DNA of 64,000 bases. Origin: Synchiropus splendidus (lineage: Eukaryota; Chordata; Actinopteri; Syngnathiformes; Callionymidae). The stretch lies in assembly GCF_027744825.2 (NCBI RefSeq), contig NC_071345.1, positions 8,329,501-8,393,500 of the forward strand, written 5' to 3'. A program made the position numbers and the translations under genes. The notes below the pieces were generated by a model that saw nothing but the letters and a program-made list of their open reading frames with translations, did no database searches and was not told the DNA's origin. Position 1 is the stretch's first letter; the number at the start of each line of letters is the position of its first letter. Below, piece after piece: positions 1 through 64,000 of this stretch.

Positions 1-192
1 GACTCGGTTAAGTGTTAAGGGAACCGGTTAGGATTAAGTGGACTATTTGGCTGTGAAAGAGGGCAATAATTGATTGATGGTGTGTGTTTCCTAAATGTTT
101 GGACACACTTTCCTTCAGGGATGAATGTGTGTGTTAGAAATCTGATTTCTTAATATCCATCTTGATAAATTCTCTTCCTCCTCCTCGCTCAC

Positions 193-54138
<53,946 letters not shown>

Positions 54139-54259
54139 CCACAGCAGCCTCCAGGAGAAGTTACCCTTGCCCCTGCCCTTGATGCCTGCTTTTTAAGAAG
54201 TACTGTCACCGATGAGATGACAGCAGTGGAGGTGTCGCAGCTAAGACACGCTGCGAGCA

Positions 54260-54620
54260 ACTAAGTGCTGTCCTGTCGTCCTCCGTCCCGCCTCTCTGTC
54301 CTGTCCTGCGGTAACTGGCTGCGGACTCAGTCAGACTCAGTGTTTTTCCTGCCGGTTAAGCAGCTTGGGAGTGTGATCAGTGTGTACTTGTGTAACTAGT
54401 GTGTGCGTTGCCAGCTTGCCTCAGCATCAATCTTTCTTGCTTAGTCCTCCTCTCTCTCCGAACACACACTTTTCCACCTCAGTCTCTCCCCCCCTCTAAA
54501 GTCCTCTCTCTCCCAATTTCTCACTCTACGCTGCGGGTACATTACACTTCCCTCCATCAGCCAGCCAATCAGAGCATGTGGGAATATGTGATGTCACAGC
54601 AGCACCGTTTTGATGTAGAA
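54260..54620 (-). promoter_or_regulatory. candidate promoter of syne1 exon 1
   Basis: Lies just upstream of the exon 1 ATG. Seen on either strand: a CCAAT box at 54,565-54,569, a CRE-like TGATGTCA at 54,589-54,596 (one mismatch from TGACGTCA), an E-box CATGTG at 54,575-54,580, a GC-box-like GGCGGG near 54,290, and long pyrimidine runs around 54,440-54,520. No TATA box is evident. The start site cannot be fixed without transcript data. Confidence 0.4.
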
Positions 54621-56868
54621 AAGGAGGAGACAACTGAGGGCAGACTGAAGAGGAGCGTTTAGCTGGTTCGAAGGGAAAAGATGCAGGAGTTCTGACAGGA
54701 CCGCAGACTCTCACACACACACACATACAAACACACAGCCTTGGGATAGACGTTCAGGAATTCCCTATGAGTTTCTGGCACTCAAACAGCCCTCCTCTCA
54801 TTCTCTCATCTACACAGATCCCATGCGGTGCTCTGAGGCTCTCAGTTCTTTACTCCATCGAGCCTGCAGGGGAGCAGACTATCACTGGCAGTCATCCTGT
54901 CTGATCTGTCCCTGTAGTCTCTTCAAAAAAGACAATCTTTTATCTCAACCACAATCGCAAAGACGACTGTCCATTTGTTCTGTCTTCCAGGTGAGAAGCT
55001 TTTGTCAAAAATATTAGAGGTGGACAGAAGAAGGCTGAATAATAAAAGTCACTGGGCTCGATCAAACAATGAAAAATATTCATTGTTGCAATGCAAAAAT
55101 AGACATTTAAGTCGTATAGATTTAGCTCGTGAAGTCAATGCATCACTATGTTAAACGTAAGAGAAATAGTGTGTTGCAGTCAAATCTCTTCAGATTTGTC
55201 TTCAGTGTCTTATAATCTAATTAAACCTTCCTAATCTGGATCAGCATCATGCTAAAACGTATGGTGCGCCAAGGCTGTTTAATAGGCAGCGTATGATACA
55301 GAACACTGAGGACCACTGCATTTAAGCAGTAGTGAGTTCAACTCTTTTTTTCAGCGTCATTGTCACGTGTCGAGCAAGGCTGTTTTCCTCCAGCACTTGT
55401 GTCAGTCACAAGACCGTGATCCGCCCACCTCTATCCCAGTTTACCAGAGATTAAGTCGCAAACATTTAAAGAACAACTGCGTGTTTGTGAGTTCAGAAAA
55501 CTTTTTGCCGAGTTAAGGTCACACTTTTTGAGAGTGTGACCTCAAGCGTGTCACCAAGTTCCACAGTCTATTGTCTGTCGTCCTCCTCGCATCTAGACAA
55601 GACACGCTACACAGAGGTCCAATCGTTCCTTCTGCCTGAGCATCAGTCTTCCTTCTTTCAAAAAGTCATGTCTCTTTCATTATTTTTCATCACCCTTGTG
55701 ATGCAACACTTAAGCATATTAACGAATAAAATCTGTCCAAAAAAATGAGGCCCTAAAGAGCAGATCCATTTTATAGAGAAACAGGTCCATAATACTATGA
55801 ATGCAGTGGTTCTATAGACTAGTTCTCCTATTTCCCACAAATCCATCTCATTGTTCTTTTTCGTCAAACAGTGACACAAATACACATTACTGTATTTAAT
55901 AAAACAATTCTGCAAAGATAGAGGGGAAAAATCTGCAACAATCCAAAACAAAAACACAATACAGCCGTCGCCTGTCGGTCAGACAACAATGTATTGAGAT
56001 CACAAGAGAAGTACTCCAAATGAAAAGCTGCAGGACACTCATTCTAGAGGGACTGCCTTTCAGCCAAAAATTGTGACAATGCAGCAGAGGAACAATGGCA
56101 GGAAAAAAGCTCCACTTGTTTTTTGCGTTGTATGCGTTATTAAAGCTCCTGCCTGGCCTTTACAAAGTCCATGATGTTTTCAAGTGTCCACTAAAATCAC
56201 ACACAAATACTATCTCAGTGTGTGGGCGCGATCTGGCAGGATGAAAGTGTCCTCCTTGGACCAGAACACAGCCTCTCCTTGGAAGTCGTATTCACAGAGA
56301 ATAGCCCAGTGAGGCTAATATCAGCCTTAAGCGTGGAAGGACAATTCATCATTTGTGTGATTTTCTCTTTTGTTCTTAGTGGTTTCCCCCATAAGGGATT
56401 TTAATTATGAAAGTCATCAATAACCAATGGCAGCTGTCATCCGCTATCTGTCTGCTGATAATCACAGTGCTGGCAGTTCCCTCTTTAACAGCCACGGGAT
56501 CATCGCTGTCTCGCTTGGCTTCGGAAGCAGTGACCATTCTGTCTATTCAGTTTGCATAATTTGACAACTCTACAAATAACTCACAGGTCAGACCAAGAGA
56601 GGCGACAAGAACAAATTTGCATCACCCATATTTACATATACATTGCCTCAAATAGATTATTTATATTAAATATTATGTGGAATTTCACAGCCATTATTCA
56701 CTAGCGGAAGACTAGAAAAGCCAATGTTGCACAAAAACAGACCACAACATTAATCCAGTGAGGTGTGCAGAAATCTAAAGTGGGACAGCTGAAGGAGTGC
56801 TGCCTACGTCAAATAAAAATGTGACAATTTATTTTGTCCTTATTCTCTGTTGAAATCATGGACTTATG

Positions 56869-57146
56869 GAGGAGGTGTCAAACTCAAGGCCTGGGGGCCA
56901 AATCTGGCTCACAAAGTTATTTTACACAGCAAATTCAATGGCAATATTATGGTGCAAACATAGATATCTTGACCCATGAAGAGTAATTTTTGCAGGTTGT
57001 TTTCTAGCTAGAGGGGTTTATTCATGTCAGAGATAATACATGATAATGAAGGCCATAAAAGAGCAGAGACTCCAGTTTATTTGACCCCCAACAAGGGGAG
57101 TGTGCAACATTTTGGCCCCTTGCATGATTACGTTTGACACCTCCTC
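56869..57146. mobile_element. non-autonomous hAT-like DNA transposon (MITE), about 278 bp
   Basis: Ends are inverted repeats: GAGGAGGTGTCAAAC at 56,869-56,883 and its reverse complement at 57,132-57,146. The internal edge TCAAGGCCTGGGGGCCAAAT is typical of hAT/Charlie-type elements found across vertebrates. No transposase ORF is inside. An 8-bp target duplication is not clear, so the copy is probably old. Confidence 0.75.
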
Positions 57147-60100
57147 TGAATGTATTTTGGACAGTGGATGTACCCGGAGGAAACCATGTAAGAGAAAACA
57201 AAACAACTAGCCACAAGCTGGATCAGAAAACTGCCAAAATATTAAACAGGTGGTTACAGAGTGGTGTTAAAGAGAGTGGAAGATACTTGAGATAACACAG
57301 AGAGATTCTGAACATTAATTTACCAGACAGACAGCGCAAGTTCTCTCCGGAGAGAGCGTCTTTAGAAAAATAACCGCGGGACAGGATCCTTAACAAGATG
57401 GAGAGCAGACATGAGACTTGTTTGACTGTGGGAGCAGGGGCAGGAGAGCAGGTGTGCAAACACTCATAGAACAAAAAAAAATCTGGTATGGGGAATCTCT
57501 ATCATCTCTGCTGTATGTGCAAGAGAAAGCCAACAGACCCCTTTAGGCTTTGGACCTCTGGAGAGTGGTGAAGGAGGAGGGGGGAGGTTTAAACCTCAGC
57601 TGGTGTGGATCCATACAGAAGCCTCTGGCAGCAACACAACGCACCAGATTCCTCTGTGAGGTTGTGAAGGTTGGATGTGGGTCAGCACTTGGAGCACACA
57701 GGTATGTCTGCAGGGTGCGCTGGTCCTGAGCAGTGGAGGAACTGCCTCTTTGCTGCTATTAAAGGAAAAACAAATGCTCTCCTCCCGGTAAGTATACAGT
57801 CCTTACATTGTAAATTCTTCCCCAGTGCATTGGGACGAGGAGACACAGTGCCACCTAGTGGATAATTAAGCTAATTATTGCCACTTTCATAAATAATACA
57901 AGGCTGCTCTTCACCTGACCACGAAGGATCTCTAATCTAGTAATGACTCCGGTCTGTGGAGCGGTGATAACCATCGGCAAGACAAAGAGAGTCCCTCCAC
58001 ACGTACTGCACATATGCAGGCTGATATTCATTTAGCAGTGCACTTAATTAATCATCTTGAATATTACTGCAGGGTATTAAAGTGGACGTCCAATGACTAT
58101 CTTTTGAATTCTTTGGTTGATTACTTACTACTTACTACTGACTGTGGCACATTTATGAAATAATGTTTACATATAAAGCTTCACAAGTTCAATCAGGAAT
58201 AAAAAATACTGCTGAGGCTAAAGACCACGTAGCGATTTATTAGGCTGCTTCCTTGCACCGGCTGCGTAGTATAGCTCTGAAAATATGTGGCAGCAAAGAC
58301 TGAAATCACTTGGATTCACCCAAACTACATTAAAAATGCTATTATTACTCCTGAAGATATAATAAGATGGTGTGTCATCCTGTAGGGTTATGGGGGAATA
58401 TTGTTGTCGTTGTTACCCACTTAAGCTGAAAATAGTTAAATGAATGTTCCGAGACTGAATACAAGACAGAAAAGAGCGACTGTGTTGGATAATGTCAAAT
58501 CCTTGTGTTAATCTAATCTGCGTCTCCTGCAGCTTGCTCACTATAAGGGGACTTTCTATGTGTCTGAGAAACTATTGACGCTTGAGACACCTCTGCAAAT
58601 CACATGCCTCAGAGTATCCAGTAACTTAACTGGTGACAAGTAAAAAAAGAGCTTTTAGTTTTGCTGTTTCGGTCTTTAAATATTACACCTTGTTAGCAAA
58701 TGCACATTTGGAAAGACAAAGAAAAAAAATACTATTGTTGAACGTACTCACAACGTAACACACAAAGCTTTTCCTACATGAATATTGCTAATGCCTCTGC
58801 AGAGCAACATTAATGGATCATGTCTGCGACGGTAGCCCAGCACCAAATGGCTGCTTTTGTTGTTCTGGAGGAGGCCGTAATTGTTTCAAATGCATACAAC
58901 CAATCGGCTGCACCCACTTAACATGATTCTGGGGCTCTTCCTTTCAAAAAAGCATCTTTATCCACTTGGTGATTCCGGTTCTTCTCTTTCAATCCAACAA
59001 TTACTAGTCAAAAAGAACTCTTCCGTGCACTTCCACCCCAGTACTCAAGCTCTCAATGCCTCCATCACACTCACCTCCGTTCAATTCCCATTCAGCATCT
59101 ACGTATGCCGCCCTACTTCACAGGCTGTTTCCAGCAGCCCAAACACAGGGGCTGCTGCGGAAGTCCAAATGCCAGCCCATTAGCATGGCTAATTACATTT
59201 CAAGCAATGTCGCCAGATTCAAAAGAGCAAAGACAAAGGGGGTGAACAAGTCAAAGTGATTACAGCACCCTAGTCCTTTTCAAACCTCCTCTTCCGCTAA
59301 CAGATGTGCAGAAATCATCGACATAACTGTCCAAATATTCTCCACCAAAGGAAGCCAGTTGTGTCGCATCTTTTACAACACACTGAAACTAGAGCTCAGA
59401 AAATACAAGGCACATCATGATCATGCAAGAATTTGATGGCATTTCATGTTCAAAAGTCCAATCTGACTCGCTGCAGCCAAAGTTAAATATGTATTGGATT
59501 CTTTTGTTTGCAAAGTTGAGGTGCTGCGATTGAAGAAACTGAGGCACATATCACAGTTTACATATGAATCAATGGTGGGGGAGGAAATCAATTCACATAA
59601 ATACACACATTTTTTTCATGAAAAATTGACATTTAACACCCAAACATATTTATTTATTTATTTTCATGTTTCAAAAATGGGTTAACAGAACTGAGCTGAG
59701 CTTAAGTGCAGCAGAAGAATTAAACCAGGATCCTTAAATTTTAGACAGAGGCTGACTTGAGATCAGTCATATAACATTTCTAGAAGTGTATCATTCGACT
59801 TTTCTTTTCAGACACGAAAAATAAGGAAATTAATATTGAAATAATCAATACTTGAATCGCAATATAAATTGAATAAGATCACGTCTTGGGATAAAATTCA
59901 TTCGAGATAAAAGCACATCGCCGGCCCTTGTCGAAAGCCCCCATCACAGGAATCATGGATGCAACGGAAGATGAGTTTGTGCTAGGGTTGTTTTCAATCC
60001 TTTTCTCGCAGTGTTGGACGATCGCTCTCTATGACCACGCTCTCTATTCTCGGCCGGATTGCTCTTTCCGTCGTAACAGAAAAAGACTGATTAAAAGTGG

Positions 60101-62084
60101 AGTCATCAGGTTTCATTTGTTAAAACCAATTAGAAGCCCAGCTGCTATCAACCAGTTATAGGCTTTTCTCAGTTTGTTTTGGTAGATGCATCAAAGATTA
60201 AAGTAGATTTGATGACACAAGCACAGACTGTCCTGCAAATCCTGCCATGCTGCACTGAAAACGCACAAAATAAGACAGTATAGCAGACAAGCTAAAGAGC
60301 TCAGGAATACAGGATTTGTACATTTTCAGCAGAATTTGTCATGGAGCACTGTCGGTGAATGCACGTGTGATGATTGAGTGTGTTTGTGAGTTTGTGTAAT
60401 GCTCTGTGACTGGTGGAGTGGGTCAGACAGTCTAAGCTCTTTATCCAGGTTCAGCGTCCAGCCACACATTATAGGGACAAGTAAAGTGAAAGGACGTGCA
60501 TCAGCACACTAACTCGATCACTGCCGCGAGGCCTCTCTAAATTCACTTAGGTCTGGTCTTTGTTGTTAAATAAGTATAGCTGGAGCCAAGCCAAAAATCT
60601 CAGAAATTAGATTCCATATAAGCAATTGGTGGATCTGCACCGCCATCTCTGAATAAATACAATGAATGACAACAACCGAGAAATATTGTCAATACTGAAG
60701 AGCAGGAGCACCTCAGTTCATACTGTTCACTGTCTCAAAATAAGTGATAACCCTTGACACATTTCTCAAAGGAAATTCATGTAAACATACAGAGAAAATA
60801 CTCATTGCACAAGAGTGTTTCATTCAAGTGGAGCACCAATGTGAAGAAAACAGGAAATAACTTAACCATTGTTCACTTCAAGTACTTTATAATGCACACC
60901 AGGAAGTGACAGTCCAGACGCATCCATGCAGTCGAAGAAGTGCCTGGCTGCTCTTTCTGTCGTGCTCTCTGTCACTCGCCTCCCACTGTCTTCACCCCTA
61001 GCGCTGGCGACTGCACTCAGCTGTGCACAAAACTGCCATGCCCTCGCCACGTCAAGTAGCATCCACACCGCCCACTCACACCCCCACAGTTATGCTGCTT
61101 GCCACTTGTGACGGTGGCTCTTTACATTAATATGATAAAGACTGCTTCGCGCAGTTAACTTGAATTTTAAACTTAGCCAGCCTGTCTTGACCCGACCTTC
61201 TCCCACCACTCTCCCACCGCCTGTCCTCATCACCATGGAGAGCATTTTTAACTGAAATCTAGCCCTTGGTGGAAACAGCATGGCATCTCAGACTGAAATA
61301 ATTTCATAATAGGGACACCGAACGTTAATGGCTGTGCATGAAAATAAGTTTTTCTGCTCAATGTGAGCTCAAAGTAAACCAGTCAAAGGTAACATGACAT
61401 AACTATCCACTATCAGCAAGTTAAACTGGGTAAAAACAGATGAGTTGTGTAAAAGAAAAGATTACATTGGAATCATTTTGGTCAAAAAACTAAAATAATA
61501 AACTTAAAACATAAATAAAGACAATCTTTTTTTTTCCTAAATTCCTGGGTGTCGAATCTTAACATGAGACAACCAGTTGACCGCTCAGAGTTCAGGGCAT
61601 CCCACCCTGACCTCTATTTAAAACCCTTTTAACGGCTAAATGGAGTGCCAGAGGCAGAATCTTCTACCAATCAAATTGGCACAAGTGCAAAAAAAAGGAG
61701 GGGGTGTCTGCGTGTGACAGATAAGGGAATGAGTGAGAGCGAAAGAATCACACAAAAAGGTGTGAATGGGCTTCAGGGTCACAGGCTGAGGGGTCAGGAT
61801 GCAATCTGTCGCGGGACTTTGGCCTTGAATATCCATCAAAAGTATCTGATGCATCAATCTGACGCACATGATAAAGGAAGTGTGAAGATGTGTTTCAGGC
61901 ACACTCGCTTTTATTTAACCAAATATAAGGCTCAAGACTCACCATGTTTCTAGAAGGGCTGAGATTGCATGTGCAGGCGTGGACCTGTAAGGACCTGTGA
62001 CATGTATTCCTCTCTCTGTTACATGTGACTGGGTGCATTTGGAAACTACCATTGAGCTACTGGGCTCCATGATACTTACTTTGA

Positions 62085-62095
62085 GGGGGGGGGGG
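62085..62095. repeat. G11 homopolymer
   Basis: Eleven consecutive G on the plus strand in non-coding DNA; may vary between individuals or be a sequencing artefact. Confidence 0.8.
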
Positions 62096-64000
62096 CGATT
62101 TAAGATAGGTGTAGCACAGATAAAGGATGAGCCTCTGTCCTTTACGAAGGACCATCCCTTGTGATCTGCTTTTGTGTCGTCCCGTCAATCCAAAAGAGAC
62201 AACAATCTAATCAGGAGCTGCAGAGGCTTTAAAAGATTCAACACAACCACAAGCAATTCCATGAGTGACCTGTAAAATAAGTTGTATCTGAAACAACCAA
62301 TGAACTCAGACAGTGAAAACTGGTCCGTTAAAATCACCACGAGGCCGCGGCCAAGACAAGTAATAAACAAAATAAAAAGATGAACAGAAGCAGCGGAAGA
62401 AATCACGCTGACTACAAACGTTTGTGTTTGCAGCGAGGAACACCAGTAGAGTGATGGCTGCTTATTAATGGGCAGAGTGCCTTGAAAACTTCATCTTCAC
62501 AGACACCAACCCTCCCACGGGTGTGATAGTGGGAGAAAAGATGCATTAGTGCTATTTTTAAACTGTGTTTTAGCGTCTGTGTGAGCAGCGTCCAGCTCGA
62601 AGGACGATACATGGCAGCATTAAAACCAAAACGGGGGCTGGCATGGCTCAAGGTGACCGTCTGCTTAGGCCCTCCTTGGCTGTGGCCAAACCGTTCTGTC
62701 GCCCATGGCAACAGGATGTCACGCTGGCCATATGCCAAACAGAAGATTTGTGGCAGCCCCCACCCCTGGCATTCACGGGCTTAAAAAAACTAGAGCCATT
62801 TAAGTCTCTCATTTCACCACTTGCAGCAGTTCATTTCTTGTCCCCGCTGCTGCCTCTTTTCTGTTTTGCCACAATCGGCTTCACCCGGCGCGCCGCTGCC
62901 CTTCACACTCTCCTGCGGCATTTCTGCCGGCTCCGCATCTTCTTTTACCAAAAACTAAATAGGACAGGATTAAATATTCGACAACGCAGCGGTATGCCTT
63001 GAATGGAGTGCACAACAAAAGTGCCCAAAAAACGGACCCTCAACTTTGACGGGGCACTGGTCTGACAGGTAAGCACAAGTTGAAGTCGGTGGTTTGAAAC
63101 CTCAGCAGCCACGCAGGACTTACAAAGTCGACTCAAAAGAAAAAAGCATTTATTTTCTCATTAAGAAGAGACAACAGAACGGGCGAATTCCACAGCATAT
63201 GGAGGAGTTCAAACTGGGAGGTGTTCAAAGCCGTCCCACCATTCTCCGCCATATGGTGTCACTAATTGCAGTTTTTCAGCGCGACACAGAGGTGCACTGA
63301 ACGAGCTGGTTGAAGACACGAGGAAAGAAAAGAAAAGTGGGGCAAAAGTTCTGATTATTTTTATGCAACATCAAGCACAAACACCTTTCAAATTGAGTCT
63401 CAGGAGACCTGGGTGACATTCTTGTCACGGTTTGAGGGAATTTGATTCATTTAAAAGCCATGTTTTCTCTTGTGTGTGGGGTGACAAGAGTTAATAAGAT
63501 GAACCATGCAAAACTTCAAATATGGATGCTGCTGCTTGCTCAGTGCTTTGTTTATTAAGATTAGAAAGAACTTATATATATCTAGATGAAAACACGAGCT
63601 GATGGCACAGTGCAAATAATAAGATATATGAGCCTTGTTGGTTGTCCTCCTTTTCAACTGCAACACAGTCACTCCACATGTCCAAACCATCTGACCTCCT
63701 GAACCTGCGCTCAAAACTGTCTCTGATACACTCATATCTCTGTCCAATGAAGCGTTCACGCTTGCTGATCCCTACCAGTCACGCCTGTCCGTCACCTCTC
63801 TTCATCTCTGGCCATTACTCTTGACCCCACACACTTGCCTCTACTTCATGCCGCTTCACTCCTCCTCCTGTCTCCCTCTCATTCACATACATCCATTCTG
63901 TCTTGCTTCCTCTGACTTTCATTAATCTTCAAAATGAAACAAATAATTTAGCATGCAACTTAAATATATTTCTAAAAAGCTTTATTTACTATGATCATCA

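Larger units (their letters stand above)
54139..64000. other. upstream region without recognisable genes
   Basis: About 9.9 kb 5' of syne1 exon 1. It holds the candidate promoter, a hAT-like MITE, a short CA run near 54,711-54,739, an ATTT run near 59,647-59,664, a G11 run and a small CpG-rich patch near 62,880-62,940. I looked for the canonical human-type first exon and for the human upstream neighbours MYCT1 and VIP and found none. The ORFs present look like chance. Confidence 0.6.

Noticed and set aside
62643..63002. 119-codon plus-strand ORF
   Set aside because: Composition is low-complexity, there is no start context or similarity, and chance ORFs of this size are frequent in the window.
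54139..64000. Canonical MATSRGASR-type first exon, or upstream neighbours MYCT1 and VIP
   Set aside because: Looked for on both strands by eye and not found; they may lie outside the window.

Overview
This window is vertebrate nuclear DNA. It holds most of the 5' half of one giant gene, the ortholog of SYNE1 (nesprin-1, the actin-binding spectrin-repeat protein of the outer nuclear envelope), on the minus strand. A ray-finned (teleost) fish is most likely: the exons match human nesprin-1 along their whole length at intermediate identity, the introns are far more compact than in mammals, and the introns carry repeats of teleost type (a TTTATCCAAAG...GACTT repeat, a LINE 3' tail ending in TTATCT-type repeats, a hAT-like MITE). 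The species, and whether this is the syne1a or syne1b copy, cannot be read from the sequence alone.

Layout, in the direction of transcription (high to low coordinates). From 64,000 to about 54,140 there is upstream DNA with no recognisable gene; it includes a 278-bp hAT-like MITE and a candidate promoter (CCAAT box, CRE-like site, pyrimidine-rich stretches) near 54.3-54.6 kb. Coding exon 1 (54,000-54,138) encodes an N-terminus unlike the best-known human one. Exons 2-9 (51.7-41.2 kb) encode the paired calponin-homology (CH) domains that bind F-actin, including a 21-nt microexon inside CH1. Exon 10 is a short linker. Exons 11-72 (39.6-0.2 kb) encode the spectrin-repeat rod.

I could place 72 coding exons by splice sites and similarity. 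Their lengths add up to 12,135 nt, exactly 4,045 codons, with no frame conflict. All introns are GT-AG except the one after exon 38, which appears to be GC-AG. The gene continues past position 1; the rest of the rod and the C-terminal KASH membrane anchor are outside the window.

The gene product works as one protein: CH1-CH2 hold actin, the rod spans the cytoplasm, and the unseen KASH tail docks on SUN proteins in the perinuclear space. No second protein-coding gene, tRNA, CRISPR or operon-like system is visible. The points of real interest are splicing features (microexon, GC-AG site, candidate cassette exon and alternative acceptors), palindromic RFX X-box motifs, a 132-bp TA repeat filling most of a 203-bp intron, and two protein-like antisense ORF tracts of unknown meaning.
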